The notes beneath the pieces were generated by a model that saw only the letters and a list, made by a program, of their open reading frames with translations, searched no databases and had not been told where the DNA came from. Below, piece after piece: positions 17,355 to 26,486 of a stretch of DNA of 64,000 nt (its first letter is position 1; each line of letters begins with the position of its first letter). The position numbers and the translations under genes are program-made. This DNA is from an uncultured Lachnospiraceae bacterium (GTDB taxonomy: Bacteria; Bacillota; Clostridia; Lachnospirales; Lachnospiraceae), in the NCBI GenBank assembly GCA_946414885.1, contig CAMKQH010000011.1:55193-119192 (forward strand), written 5' to 3'.

Positions 17355-18858
17355 TTCGTTTCCGCCCGTGATTGACGGGGTGGTGAACGTTGTAATGAAT
17401 TATGCCAGGATTATGAAGGAACAAGGGCTGGCGGAGCCCATGGTGGGCACGCCGCGATATCCCAATGAAACCTATGACAAGTATCCTTACCCGGTTATTC
17501 CGTACCAGAGCATTGATACCACGGGCATTGTCAGCGGATATCGCGCGGGAAATCCTTTTGCCTCCGGTGCGGTGGAGGACATGAAGGCGTTCCGCCCTGA
17601 CGTGATCCACAGTCACTGCCCGGTTTCCTCAACTTTGATGGCCAGAATGCTGCGGGAGGAGACGGATGCTCCCATCATTTTCACGTATCACACGAAATTT
17701 GACGTGGACATCGCCAGGGCAGTCAAGGCGAAGTTTATCCAGAAAGAGAGCATCAAAACACTGGTGGACAATATTTCCGCCTGTGATGAAATATGGGTGG
17801 TGAGTAACGGTGCCGGAGAGAATCTGAAGTCTCTTGGCTATGAGGGACGCTATCGCGTCATGCCAAACGGCGTGGATTTCGAGAAGGGAAGAGTCGATGA
17901 CGCGGGCGTGCGAGAGGCGACAAAAGAATATGATCTGCCGGAGGGCGTGCCGGTCTTTTTGTTTGTCGGAAGGATCATAAAATATAAGGGACTGCCGCTG
18001 ATCCTGGATTGCATGAAGCTTCTAAAGGAGGAAGGCATGGACTTTCGCATGGTCTTCGTGGGAAGCGGTCCGGACGAGGAGGAATTAAAGGAAAAGACAA
18101 AGGAACTCGGGTTGGAAAAACAGATATTCTTTACCGGGGCCATCTATGACAGAAACGTGCTTCGTGCCTGGAATACGAGGGCAGACTTATTTCTTTTTCC
18201 GTCCACGTATGACACGAATGGCCTTGTTGTCCGCGAGGCGGCGGCCTGCGGGATCGCGAGCGTGCTGATCAAGGGTTCCTGCGCCGCAGAGGGTATCACG
18301 GATCTGCGGAACGGATATTTGATTGATGAAAATGCCGAGAACATGGCAGGATGTCTTCGCGAGGCATGCAAGGATCTGGACCGCGTGCGTCAGGTGGGTC
18401 AGAATGCCATGGATGAGATTTATCTTTCGTGGGAGAGCGCGGTGAGAATGGCCGTGGCACGATACGGAGAGGTGATCGAGCTCCATAAGAGCTGTTCCAT
18501 GACGGAGCGCAAGTACCAGACGTCAGATCATTTCCTGAACGTGGCAGCAGGGCTCGTCGCCACGACGGAAAAGGCATTCCATGCGCCGAAACGCTGGTAT
18601 GAAGGCATGTTGGAGAACGTGTCGGAGGCGAAGGAAAACGTCACGGAGACGAAGGACATGTTGGTCGCCGGCGTCAGAGAGACGAAGGAGAGCATCGTGG
18701 ACCGGGTGCAGGAAGCGAAGGAAAGCTTTACGGACCGGGTACAGGAGGCAAAAGATAATTTCGCTGACCGCGTACAGGAGGCGAAGGACAGCCTGGCGGA
18801 TCAGCTGCATGAAGCGAAGGAGAACGTAAAGTCCTGGATGCAGGACGTTACCAAATAA
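17332..18858 (+). CDS. GT4 glycosyltransferase with C-terminal 11-residue amphipathic repeats
   Basis: A 508-residue GT-B enzyme. The N-terminal acceptor domain starts MRVTLLNDSFPPVIDGV; HSHCPVSSTLMARML and ITFTYHTKFD-like segments follow; the donor domain has FVGRIIKYKGLPLIL and an EX7E-type region VREAAACGIASVLIKG. The layout is that of Firmicutes glycolipid or sugar-transfer GT4 enzymes (for example diacylglycerol glucosyltransferases), but the acceptor cannot be read. Residues 441-506 are six or so 11-residue units of the type KESFTDRVQEA, a strongly amphipathic helix unlike the catalytic part, suggesting binding to the membrane surface. The ATG lies inside the end of the upstream membrane-protein gene; GTG at 17320 is an alternative. 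Confidence 0.8.
   Translation: MRVTLLNDSFPPVIDGVVNVVMNYARIMKEQGLAEPMVGTPRYPNETYDKYPYPVIPYQSIDTTGIVSGYRAGNPFASGAVEDMKAFRPDVIHSHCPVSSTLMARMLREETDAPIIFTYHTKFDVDIARAVKAKFIQKESIKTLVDNISACDEIWVVSNGAGENLKSLGYEGRYRVMPNGVDFEKGRVDDAGVREATKEYDLPEGVPVFLFVGRIIKYKGLPLILDCMKLLKEEGMDFRMVFVGSGPDEEELKEKTKELGLEKQIFFTGAIYDRNVLRAWNTRADLFLFPSTYDTNGLVVREAAACGIASVLIKGSCAAEGITDLRNGYLIDENAENMAGCLREACKDLDRVRQVGQNAMDEIYLSWESAVRMAVARYGEVIELHKSCSMTERKYQTSDHFLNVAAGLVATTEKAFHAPKRWYEGMLENVSEAKENVTETKDMLVAGVRETKESIVDRVQEAKESFTDRVQEAKDNFADRVQEAKDSLADQLHEAKENVKSWMQDVTK
18652..18855 (+). repeat. Tandem 33-bp coding repeats (11-residue units)
   Basis: In the 3' end of the glycosyltransferase gene, 33-bp units encode KESIVDRVQEA, KESFTDRVQEA, KDNFADRVQEA and KDSLADQLHEA in a row, flanked by weaker copies. 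The DNA is similar between units, which points to expansion by duplication. Confidence 0.8.
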
Positions 18859-18879
18859 ATTCAAAAGAAGGTGTTTGAA

Positions 18880-20553
18880 ATGAATAGCGATTGGTATAAG
18901 GAGAAGTCCTTTTATCAAATCTGGATCAGAAGCTTTAAGGATGGGAACGGAGACGGGATCGGAGACCTGTACGGCGTTTACGAGAAGCTGGAATATATTA
19001 AGTCCCTCGGCGTGGACGGCATATGGTTCTCGCCTATTTATCCCTCGCCCAACGCTGATTTTGGCTACGACATTTCTGATTACAAAAACATCCATCCGGA
19101 CTACGGCGACCTGGACCAGTTTAAAAAGGTGTTGGCCAGGGCGCATGAATTGGGACTCAAGGTGATCATGGATCTGGTGGTGAACCACACGTCCGACGAA
19201 CATCCCTGGTTCCAGGAGAGTCGCAAGGGGAAGGATAATCCCTACAGTGACTATTACATTTGGCGTGACAAGCCTAACAATTGGGACTCCCTGTTTGAAG
19301 GGAAGGCATGGGAGTATGACAAGGTCAGAAAGCAATATTATCTTCACATTTTTGCAAAAAAACAGCCAGACCTTAACATGGATAACCCGAAGGTCCGCGA
19401 GGAAGTAAAAAGCATTCTGAGGTTTTGGCTGGACATGGGCGTGGACGGCTTCCGCGAGGACGTGATCAATTTCATTTCCAAGCATGAGAAGCTGCCAAAC
19501 GGACTGCCGTTTTTGCCGGCGGTAAACGGACTGCCGTATTATAAGGACGGTCCGCATATTTATGAGTACATGGAGGAATTCCGCGAGGTTTGCAGCCAGT
19601 ATGACTGCTTCCAGCTCGGCGAAGGTCCGCTCACCACGGTGAAGTCTGCACTAAAATATCTTACGGGACCCAAGAAGAGCCTCGACATGATGTTTTCCTT
19701 TGATCACATGATGGCGGACTGCATTTATACGGAATACGTGCACAGGCCATTTTCGCTTGTGAAACTGAAAAAGGCCTTTACAAAATGGCAGAAAGCCTTA
19801 AACGGGAGGGCTTGGAATGCCTTATATTTGGAGAATCACGATCATCCCAGGGTGATCAGCCGTTACGGGGATGAAAAGTATTGGCGCGCCAGCGGCACGA
19901 TGCTGGCCATGAGCTATCTTTTCCAACAGGGAACTCCCTTTGTGTATCAGGGGCAGGAAATCGGTATGATGAACATCCGGCTGAAATCCATCAGTGATTA
20001 TGTGGACGTAAGTTCACTGACGAATTTTAACCGTTACCACCTGAAGGATTCCATTGAGAAAAGACTGGAGCGCATATGGCATTCCAGCAGGGATTCATCC
20101 CGGACGCCCATGCAGTGGACTGGCGGTCGTTATGCCGGATTTTCCAAGAAAGAGCCATGGTTTTACGTCAATCCCAATTATGAGAATGGCGTGAACGTGG
20201 AGGCAGAGGAGAAGGATCCCTACAGCATCTTGAATTTCTATCGAAAGTGTTTGAAGCTTCGAAAGAGCAGCAACGTACTCCTGTGGGGGAGCTATCGGGA
20301 GTTTTTCCCAAACGATCCGCACGTCTACGTTTATGAGAGACGCTTGTGTGACGTTTCCTGCCTGATCATTTGTTCCTTCTCTGATAAGCCTGTCAGGGTA
20401 AAGCTACCCAAGGAGTATGCAGGGAGAAAGCGAAAGCTCCTTCTTTGCAATTATCCCCGCGGAAGTCATTCGTCCGGAAGGCTGGACGGTTTGCCGGAGG
20501 GCGAGCAGGGATGGTTTCGGCCTTACGAAGCGAGGATTTACCGGGTTCAATAA
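18880..20553 (+). CDS. GH13 alpha-glucosidase (oligo-1,6-glucosidase type)
   Basis: A 557-residue cytosolic (no signal peptide) family-13 glycosidase. Conserved region I DLVVNHTSDEHPW, nucleophile Asp194 in GFREDVINF, acid/base Glu248 in QLGEGP and the transition-state Asp321 in ENHDHPR are all present. Length and the QDRYVS-free C-terminal beta domain fit oligo-1,6-glucosidases and relatives cleaving alpha-glucosides. No sugar transporter is nearby; it sits between a glycosyltransferase and an acyltransferase-3 protein, so a glycan or storage role is possible. The ATG at 18880 has AGAAGG 8 bp upstream; GTG at 18871 overlaps that site and is less likely. Confidence 0.88.
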   Translation: MNSDWYKEKSFYQIWIRSFKDGNGDGIGDLYGVYEKLEYIKSLGVDGIWFSPIYPSPNADFGYDISDYKNIHPDYGDLDQFKKVLARAHELGLKVIMDLVVNHTSDEHPWFQESRKGKDNPYSDYYIWRDKPNNWDSLFEGKAWEYDKVRKQYYLHIFAKKQPDLNMDNPKVREEVKSILRFWLDMGVDGFREDVINFISKHEKLPNGLPFLPAVNGLPYYKDGPHIYEYMEEFREVCSQYDCFQLGEGPLTTVKSALKYLTGPKKSLDMMFSFDHMMADCIYTEYVHRPFSLVKLKKAFTKWQKALNGRAWNALYLENHDHPRVISRYGDEKYWRASGTMLAMSYLFQQGTPFVYQGQEIGMMNIRLKSISDYVDVSSLTNFNRYHLKDSIEKRLERIWHSSRDSSRTPMQWTGGRYAGFSKKEPWFYVNPNYENGVNVEAEEKDPYSILNFYRKCLKLRKSSNVLLWGSYREFFPNDPHVYVYERRLCDVSCLIICSFSDKPVRVKLPKEYAGRKRKLLLCNYPRGSHSSGRLDGLPEGEQGWFRPYEARIYRVQ

Positions 20554-20601
20554 ACTAAAGATGAATGCGGCAGACAAAATAGATTCATTATGGAGTAAAT
20601 A

Positions 20602-21732
20602 ATGTCAGAAAAAAGGAAGACCGGTACCGGGTCGGGAATTTCAAAACAACAATCATCGCAGCTCCAGGGCTTGGCAATCCTTCTGCTGATCTATCATCAT
20701 TTTTTTAATGATCTTGCGATCTGCGGAGAAAGACTTGCCTTTTGGAATCCAGACTGGGTCGTTCGGTTTGCATGGTTTGGAAAGATCTGCGTGGGTATTT
20801 TTGCCTTTGTCACCGGTTATGGAATGGGTAGGGTGATGGAGAGGAAAGAAGGCCCGGCAATGGCGATTTGCCTAAGGCAGGTCCTGCAGTTTTTGATCCG
20901 TTATTGGGCCATCTTCCTGCTTTTCATGGGGTGTCTCTTTTCCCTGGGCAGGAGGACCTTTGAACTCGGGGAGTTCCTGCAGAATTTTTTCTGTATCAGC
21001 AGTACCTATAACGGTGCGTTCTGGTACGTGCAGCAGTACGTGCTGATGCTCTTGTTTTTAGCCATGGCGGAGGCTTTCTTGCGATTCCTGAAGGCAATCT
21101 GGAAAAGGGAGAAGGATGGAAGCGTGCTTGGCAAGGGATGGCAGGAGGCGGCGGAACGGATCGCTTCGGGGCTTTTGGCTTTGACCGGCTGTATCTTTGG
21201 CATCGCTGCCGCTGTTTCTCCAAGCGCGAGAACGGTCTTTCACCAGTTCCTTGACGTGATCCGGATCGCATTTGTGTTGACTTGTTTTATGGGATATTTT
21301 GCAGAAAAGTTGCACGTGTTTGAGTGGATCTTTGAGAGACTAAACTCCCTGCGATACGTGTTTAGGTTGCTTTTGGGCGTCCTATTGGTACTACTTGTGG
21401 GAGCCGTCAGAATATGGCTTGCGGATTCTCCGGCTTATGCAAAGCATGATTTTTTGTTTGTTCCCGTCTTTGTCACGGGCGTGCTCCTTTGCCTGAATGG
21501 CGTGAAATGGTTGGAAATGTCACTGGAGCGCCTGGGAAAGACGTCGGTATACGTTTGGTTAACTCATCTTTTTGTGTTTGAACTGACGAATGCATTTGTA
21601 TTACGTTTTGTGCATTCCCATTTTCTGTTTTATCTTGTGGAGACGGTTCTCTGCATTTTCGTTGGAAGTACTTGTCTCTTTGCAGAGCGCGGCATCCGTA
21701 GATTCCCCCAATTTTTTATGAAAAACAAATAG
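20602..21732 (+). CDS. Acyltransferase-3 family membrane protein
   Basis: A 376-residue integral membrane protein with about ten hydrophobic segments. The N-terminal LQGLAILLLIYHHFFND carries the His typical of the acyltransferase-3/OatA/NolL family active site in the first membrane helix, and VGIFAFVTGYGMGR fits the next conserved region. Members O-acylate extracellular polysaccharides, peptidoglycan or lipids. Acceptor unknown. It is the last gene of a co-directional group after the GT4 and GH13 genes; a strong hairpin follows. Confidence 0.78.
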   Translation: MSEKRKTGTGSGISKQQSSQLQGLAILLLIYHHFFNDLAICGERLAFWNPDWVVRFAWFGKICVGIFAFVTGYGMGRVMERKEGPAMAICLRQVLQFLIRYWAIFLLFMGCLFSLGRRTFELGEFLQNFFCISSTYNGAFWYVQQYVLMLLFLAMAEAFLRFLKAIWKREKDGSVLGKGWQEAAERIASGLLALTGCIFGIAAAVSPSARTVFHQFLDVIRIAFVLTCFMGYFAEKLHVFEWIFERLNSLRYVFRLLLGVLLVLLVGAVRIWLADSPAYAKHDFLFVPVFVTGVLLCLNGVKWLEMSLERLGKTSVYVWLTHLFVFELTNAFVLRFVHSHFLFYLVETVLCIFVGSTCLFAERGIRRFPQFFMKNK

Positions 21733-21766
21733 GCCAGAGGATGATTCATCCTTTGGCCTATCCTAT
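21729..21766. terminator. Bidirectional terminator between the acyltransferase gene and typA
   Basis: Near-perfect 15-bp stem (TAGGCCAGAGGATGA at 21730-21744 with its complement at 21746-21760). The A-rich flank on the left gives a T-run for the minus strand; on the right TCCTATTTTA serves the plus strand. It lies between two converging genes. Confidence 0.8.
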
Positions 21767-21799
21767 TTTACGTGTCAGTAGGCGCGTCACCGTGACCCA

Positions 21800-23632
21800 T
21801 TATTTTTTGAAGCTTGCACGCTTGCGGAGCGTGGGATCCAGGATCTTCTTTCTGATCCGGAGGTTCTTGGGAGTTACCTCCAGCAGTTCGTCGGTGTCGA
21901 TGAAGTCGAGTGCCTGCTCCAGGGAAAGGATCTTGGGAGGAACAAGGCGAAGGGCTTCGTCAGCGGAAGAGGAACGGGTGTTGGTGAGCTGCTTTTTCTT
22001 GCAGACGTTGATCTCGATGTCCTCGCTGCGTCCGGTCTGACCAACCACCATTCCGGAATACACCTTTTCTCCGGGGCCGATGAAGAGGAGACCACGCTCC
22101 TGTGCGTTAAAGAGTCCGTAGGTGATGGCTTCGCCTGCCTCGAAGGCGATCAGGCTGCCCTGTTTTCTGTACTGGATGTCACCCTTGTAAGGAGCATAAC
22201 CGTCATACACGGTGTTCAAAATGCCGTTGCCCTTGGTATCGGTCAGGAATTCCCCGCGGTAGCCGATGAGGCCTCTTGCGGGAATGGAAAACTCAAGTCT
22301 GGTATAAGTGCCGCCGGTGATGCTTCCCATGTTACGAAGCTCACCTTTTCTCTGGCCAAGCTTTTCAATCACGGCGCCCGCATAGTCGTTCGGAACGTCA
22401 ATGTAGGCTAGCTCCATGGGCTCAAGAAGCTTTCCCTTTTCATCCTGATGATAGAGAACCTCTGCCTTACTTACTGCGAATTCAAAGCCTTCACGGCGCA
22501 TGTTTTCGATCAAAACGGACAGGTGAAGCTCACCGCGGCCACTCACCTTAAAGCAATCCGTATCCTCAGTTTCTTCCACACGAAGGGATACGTCGGTATT
22601 GAGCTCCTTGAAGAGACGCTCGCGAAGGTGACGGCTGGTAACGTACTTACCCTCCTGACCTGCCAGGGGAGAGTCATTTACCATGAAATGCATTGCGATG
22701 GTAGGCTCGCTGATCTTCTGGAAGGGGATGGGCAATACGCTTTCAGGAGAGCAGAGGGTATCACCGATGTGAATGTCGGAGATGCCGGAGATGGCAACGA
22801 TGGATCCGATGCCTGCTTCCTTGACTTCCACCTTGTTCAGACCGTCAAACTCGTAGAGCTTGCTGACTTTCACCTTGATCTGCTTGTCAGGCTCATGGTG
22901 GTTACAGATGACAACCTCCTGGTTCACCTTGATGGAACCGTTGTCCACCTTGCCGACGCCGATGCGTCCAACGTATTCATTGTAATCAATGGTGCTGATG
23001 AGCACCTGGGTACCGGCGTCCGGATCTCCCTCTGGAGCCGGAATGTAGTTTAAGATGGTCTCAAACAGAGGCTCCATGCTGGTGCCGGGCGTTTCTGCCT
23101 CGAGGGAGGCGATGCCGGCCTTTGCGGAAGCGAAGACGAAGGGACAGTCAAGCTGTGAATCGTCCGCATCCAGTTCAAGGAAGAGTTCAAGTACTTCGTC
23201 CACAACCTCGTCGGGACGCGCCTCGGGACGGTCAATTTTATTAATGCAGACGATCACGGGAAGCTTTAATTCCAAAGCCTTGCGAAGCACGAACTTCGTC
23301 TGGGGCATGGCACCTTCAAAAGCATCCACCACAAGGATAACGCCGTTTACCATCTTCAATACGCGCTCCACCTCGCCGCCGAAATCCGCGTGGCCGGGGG
23401 TGTCAATGATGTTGATCTTGGTTCCCTTATAGGTAACTGCCGTGTTCTTTGACAGAATGGTGATGCCGCGCTCACGCTCGATGTCGTTGGAGTCCATGAC
23501 GCGCTCGGCAACCTCTTGGCCGGCACGGAACACGCCGCTTTGCTTTAACAGCTCATCCACCAAAGTGGTCTTGCCGTGATCGACGTGGGCAATGATCGCT
23601 ATGTTTCTGACGTCTTCTCTTTTTTGTTTCAT
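21800..23632 (-). CDS. typA: Translational GTPase TypA/BipA
   Basis: A 610-residue ribosome-binding GTPase of the EF-G class linked to ribosome assembly and stress/cold growth. G1 is AHVDHGKTT (15-23), followed by [13 protein letters not shown]3 DTPGHADF, and G4 NKIDRPEA. The C-terminus carries the BipA-specific region ending [15 protein letters not shown]. The start [10 protein letters not shown] at 23632 is chosen because AAAGGA is about 9 bp upstream; an ATG 18 bp further out is possible. It is the only large minus-strand gene in the first half of the window. Confidence 0.95.
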   Translation of the reverse strand: MKQKREDVRNIAIIAHVDHGKTTLVDELLKQSGVFRAGQEVAERVMDSNDIERERGITILSKNTAVTYKGTKINIIDTPGHADFGGEVERVLKMVNGVILVVDAFEGAMPQTKFVLRKALELKLPVIVCINKIDRPEARPDEVVDEVLELFLELDADDSQLDCPFVFASAKAGIASLEAETPGTSMEPLFETILNYIPAPEGDPDAGTQVLISTIDYNEYVGRIGVGKVDNGSIKVNQEVVICNHHEPDKQIKVKVSKLYEFDGLNKVEVKEAGIGSIVAISGISDIHIGDTLCSPESVLPIPFQKISEPTIAMHFMVNDSPLAGQEGKYVTSRHLRERLFKELNTDVSLRVEETEDTDCFKVSGRGELHLSVLIENMRREGFEFAVSKAEVLYHQDEKGKLLEPMELAYIDVPNDYAGAVIEKLGQRKGELRNMGSITGGTYTRLEFSIPARGLIGYRGEFLTDTKGNGILNTVYDGYAPYKGDIQYRKQGSLIAFEAGEAITYGLFNAQERGLLFIGPGEKVYSGMVVGQTGRSEDIEINVCKKKQLTNTRSSSADEALRLVPPKILSLEQALDFIDTDELLEVTPKNLRIRKKILDPTLRKRASFKK

Positions 23633-23711
23633 AAAATCAAATCCTTTCATCTCCGGGCTCCCGGAAGGAGCTCACAAATCCCTAAAAATGGCACTTTTTT
23701 CAAACTGTATC

Positions 23712-23740
23712 AGTATAGCACTATTTTTTTTCGGATTCAA
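23712..23740 (-). promoter_or_regulatory. Sigma-A promoter of typA
   Basis: On the minus strand: -35 TTGAAT (23740-23735), 17 bp, -10 TATACT (23717-23712). It points toward typA with an about 75-bp leader. Confidence 0.75.
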
Positions 23741-23962
23741 GCATGAAATATAGAAATTTTTCGGAAGGAGATTTTTGACGGCATCCGTCAAGATTTTCAA
23801 AAAGATGCGGGGAGAAGGAGACGTATTGGCGATTTACGTCAGGATAATGCGACGGGATTTAGTTTTATCGATGGGAAAAGTAGTGTATAAATAATATTGT
23901 GAAGCAGGAACGTAAAGAAACGATCCATAAAAAGCAATGCGAGGAAGAAGGGAGAAACAACG
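23741..23962. other. Intergenic region between typA promoter and the OB-fold gene
   Basis: No gene is seen. It holds a perfect 7-bp palindrome with 3-nt loop (TTGACGG-CAT-CCGTCAA, 23775-23791), possibly an operator or small hairpin, and AT-rich -10-like stretches (TATAAA/TAATAT, 23886-23897) that could serve the downstream plus-strand gene, without a convincing -35. Confidence 0.4.
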
Positions 23963-24616
23963 GTGACGGATAAGGTGATCGAAAATAACCAGGTGACGGT
24001 GATGGGGGAGATCGTAAGCGATTTTACCTTTAGCCATGAGATTTTTGGAGAAGGGTTCTACGTGATGGACGTGAAGGTACAAAGGTTAAGTGAAAGTTAT
24101 GACGTGATTCCGGTGATGACTTCGGAAAGATTGATCGACGTAAATGCGGATTACAAGGGGGCACTCGTGTGTGTCTCGGGTCAGTTCCGGTCCTACAACA
24201 GACATGAGGAGAGAAGAAACAGACTGGTGCTTTCCGTGTTTGCAAGGGAAATGGAGTTTGTGGATGAAGTGGAGGAGAGCGCGAAAAGCAATCAGATCTT
24301 TCTGGATGGGTACGTATGCAAACCGCCCATCTACAGAAAAACACCGCTGGGAAGGGAGATTGCAGACGTGCTTCTGGCCGTGAACAGGCCATATGGAAAA
24401 TCGGATTACATTCCCTGCATCTGTTGGGGGAGAAACGCAAGGTATGCAGGGGGCTTTCAGGTGGGCGACCGCTGCATGATCTGGGGGCGGATCCAGAGCA
24501 GGGAATACGTTAAAAAGTTGGATGAGGAAACCGTGGAAAAACGCGTGGCATTTGAAGTTTCCGTAAGTAAGCTTGAAATATGCGTGCGGGAGCAAGTTGA
24601 CGGCGGGGAACTTTAA
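23963..24616 (+). CDS. Single-stranded-DNA-binding (OB-fold) family protein, double domain
   Basis: A 217-residue protein that reads as two SSB-type OB-folds in tandem. The first (about 8-100) contains NNQVTVMGEIVSDFTFSHE and GALVCVSGQFRSYNR; the second (about 105-210) contains IFLDGYVCKPPIYRKTPLGREIADVLLAVNR, a segment very like SSB LTR..P..R....G..v..f.lAvnr, plus GDRCMIWGRIQSREY. It lacks the acidic C-terminal tail of housekeeping SSB, so it is probably a specialised ssDNA- or RNA-binding protein. GTG start. It is a single gene with its own transcription, between typA and an adenosyltransferase-like gene. Confidence 0.72.
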   Translation: MTDKVIENNQVTVMGEIVSDFTFSHEIFGEGFYVMDVKVQRLSESYDVIPVMTSERLIDVNADYKGALVCVSGQFRSYNRHEERRNRLVLSVFAREMEFVDEVEESAKSNQIFLDGYVCKPPIYRKTPLGREIADVLLAVNRPYGKSDYIPCICWGRNARYAGGFQVGDRCMIWGRIQSREYVKKLDEETVEKRVAFEVSVSKLEICVREQVDGGEL

Positions 24617-24630
24617 TAAATCGTTTTTGG

Positions 24631-24659
24631 TTGCAAATCGTGAGATAGTTTGGTATAAT
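24631..24659 (+). promoter_or_regulatory. Sigma-A promoter of the adenosyltransferase-like gene
   Basis: -35 TTGCAA (24631-24636), 17 bp, -10 TATAAT (24654-24659), 55 bp before the start codon. Confidence 0.8.
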
Positions 24660-24714
24660 GCTGACGTGCACGTTGTTGGAAATCTGATCGACGGTCAGTA
24701 GAATGTGAGGTTAC

Positions 24715-25212
24715 ATGAGTAAAGGTCTGGTAACGATATTTACGGGAGAAGGACGCGGGAAGACGTCGGCAGCCATTGGCAGGGCCATTCAGGCGGCTGA
24801 TTCCGGTAAGCGCGTGGTGATCATACAGTTTTTGAAGGGCAAGGGGTTGAAGAGCTCACAGTTCGTAAAACGTCTTGAGCCGGAAGTTATGCTGTTTTGC
24901 TTCGAAAAATCGGACCAAAGCTTTGAAAACCTGTCAGAGGAGCAAAAGCAGGAGGAGTGCAGGAACATCCGGAACGGACTGAATTACGCCAAGAAGGTTC
25001 TGTGCACGGGCGAATGCGACTTGTTGATCCTAGACGAGGTGCTTGGCCTTGTGGAGAATGAGATCATTACCGCCGATGAATTGATCGCGCTGATCGACGC
25101 CAGGGAGGCAACCAGTATAATCCTGACGGGGATCAACCTCAAGGACGAGATCTGTTTTAAGGCGGATGAGGTATCCAAGATCGAGACCATCAAATTCAAG
25201 GTCTGGGAGTAA
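24715..25212 (+). CDS. Corrinoid (cob(I)alamin) adenosyltransferase-like ATPase, CobA/CobO/BtuR family
   Basis: A 165-residue P-loop protein. It starts KGLVTIFTGEGRGKTSAA with the unusual P-loop of BtuR/CobO (GEGRGKTS, 11-18), followed by RVVIIQFLKG and the Walker B-like LLILDEVLGLVE. The family transfers adenosyl from ATP to cob(I)alamin. The C-terminal part is a little short compared with classic CobO (about 170-200 residues) and lacks the familiar TGR motif, reading TGINLKDE instead, so a related but different activity is possible. It stands alone with no other cobalamin gene in the window. Confidence 0.75.
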   Translation: MSKGLVTIFTGEGRGKTSAAIGRAIQAADSGKRVVIIQFLKGKGLKSSQFVKRLEPEVMLFCFEKSDQSFENLSEEQKQEECRNIRNGLNYAKKVLCTGECDLLILDEVLGLVENEIITADELIALIDAREATSIILTGINLKDEICFKADEVSKIETIKFKVWE

Positions 25213-25220
25213 GAAATAGG

Positions 25221-25249
25221 TTGACGTAAGAAAAAGTTGGTGTTATGAT
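25221..25249 (+). promoter_or_regulatory. Sigma-A promoter of the lysine riboswitch-dapAB transcript
   Basis: -35 TTGACG (25221-25226), exactly 17 bp, -10 TATGAT (25244-25249). The transcript would start at about 25256, just before the riboswitch. Confidence 0.82.
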
Positions 25250-25259
25250 ACACGTGTAT

Positions 25260-25436
25260 TGATGATAGAGGTTGCATTTTTTATCAGTAGCTCTTTGGAT
25301 GCGGCAGGCGCAGATGAAGAAGAGGGAAAGGGAAAAATGCCGAAAGGGTGGATCTCCTGAGGGTCCAGGCCTTGGGCACGAGGTTAAGAGTCGCGTGACT
25401 GTCATCCGTGAAAACGGATGGGGCGCTATCGGGTAA
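25260..25436 (+). ncRNA. Lysine riboswitch (L box)
   Basis: Between the promoter and dapA the leader carries the L-box core in order: GATAGAGGTTGC, TATCAGTAG, GAAAGGG, ATGCCGAAAGGG, the GGTCCAGGCCTTGGGC segment, GACTGTC, and the closing GGGGCGCTATCGGG. The P1 stem closes between the start (GATAGAGG region) and the end (CTATC). Lysine binding should favour the terminator that follows, so dapA and dapB are shut off when lysine is plentiful. The downstream genes, first steps of the lysine branch, agree with this. Confidence 0.9.
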
Positions 25437-25463
25437 AAAAGTAGATTTTTATTATGCTTTTAT

Positions 25464-25500
25464 TTCACCTGTCGGCGCTTTTACGCCTACAGGTTTTTTG
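25464..25500 (+). terminator. Riboswitch-controlled terminator ahead of dapA
   Basis: Stem ACCTGTCGGCG / CGCCTACAGGT with a TTTTTT run at 25494-25499. It is placed right after the L box, the usual expression platform. A second -10-like TATAAT at 25537-25542 lies after it but has no convincing -35. Confidence 0.85.
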
Positions 25501-25601
25501 TTTTAAACCGTAAGCGCAAAGCATGACGAGCCATCATATAATACGAAAAGAAACGTTGTATGGCACAGATGCCTGAAGGATCAGGCAAGAAGGAGGAAGA
25601 A

Positions 25602-26486
25602 ATGGCAATTTTTAAGGGAGCAGCAGTTGCAATCGTTACGCCCATGCATCAGGATGGAAGCGTAAATTATGAGGAATTCCGAAAGCTCATCGAGTTCCAG
25701 ATCGAGAACGGTACGGATGCGATCGTCGTATGCGGTACCACGGGTGAGGCATCCACCCTTTCCCATGAGGAGCATCTGGACGTGATCAAGTACTGTGCGG
25801 AGGTTGTAAATCACCGTATTCCCGTGATTGCGGGAACCGGTTCTAACAGCACCGAGACGGCGATCTATCTTTCCACGGAGGCTGAGAAGTACGGCGTTGA
25901 CGGACTTCTTCTGGTAACTCCTTATTACAATAAGGCGACGCAGAATGGCTTGTACGCACACTTCAAGGCAATCGCAGATACCGTAAAGATTCCCATTATT
26001 TTGTATAACGTTCCCGGAAGAACGGGCTGCAATCTGATGCCGGACACCATCGTTAGACTTTGCAAGGACGTGGAGAACATTGTGGGCGTGAAGGAAGCTA
26101 GCGGAAACATCAGCCAGATCGCACAGCTCGCCGCAAAGGCAAAGGGATGCGTTGACATTTATTCCGGCAATGACGATCAGATCGTTCCCATCATGGCATT
26201 GGGCGGACTTGGCGTTATCTCCGTTCTTTCCAACGTGGCACCCAGACAGACCCATGACATTTGCGCGAAGTTCCTGGAGGGCGACGTGAAGGAGAGCTGC
26301 AGACTTCAGCTGGAAGCGTTGGATCTCTGCGGATCCCTCTTCTGTGAGGTGAATCCCATCCCCGTAAAGAAGGCCGTTTCCATGATCGGTTTTGAGGCAG
26401 GTCCCCTGCGCATGCCGCTTTCTGAGATCGAGTCTAAGAACGAGGAGAGACTTCGCGAGTCCATGAAGAATTACGGACTGATCTAA
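25602..26486 (+). CDS. dapA: 4-hydroxy-tetrahydrodipicolinate synthase
   Basis: A 294-residue TIM-barrel aldolase that condenses pyruvate with aspartate semialdehyde. GTTGEASTLSHEEH (45-58) holds the pyruvate-binding threonines, Tyr135 is in YNVPGRTG, and Lys164 in GVKEASGN forms the Schiff base. Length is normal. The ATG at 25602 follows AGGAGG; an upstream in-frame ATG at 25560 lacks a good ribosome site. The gene is under the lysine riboswitch and is followed by dapB; its product also feeds dipicolinic acid for spores and diaminopimelate for the wall. Confidence 0.95.
   Translation: MAIFKGAAVAIVTPMHQDGSVNYEEFRKLIEFQIENGTDAIVVCGTTGEASTLSHEEHLDVIKYCAEVVNHRIPVIAGTGSNSTETAIYLSTEAEKYGVDGLLLVTPYYNKATQNGLYAHFKAIADTVKIPIILYNVPGRTGCNLMPDTIVRLCKDVENIVGVKEASGNISQIAQLAAKAKGCVDIYSGNDDQIVPIMALGGLGVISVLSNVAPRQTHDICAKFLEGDVKESCRLQLEALDLCGSLFCEVNPIPVKKAVSMIGFEAGPLRMPLSEIESKNEERLRESMKNYGLI

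Noticed and set aside
22448..23053. Plus-strand frame of 201 codons inside typA
   Set aside because: Antisense shadow of TypA, no start site and no domain.
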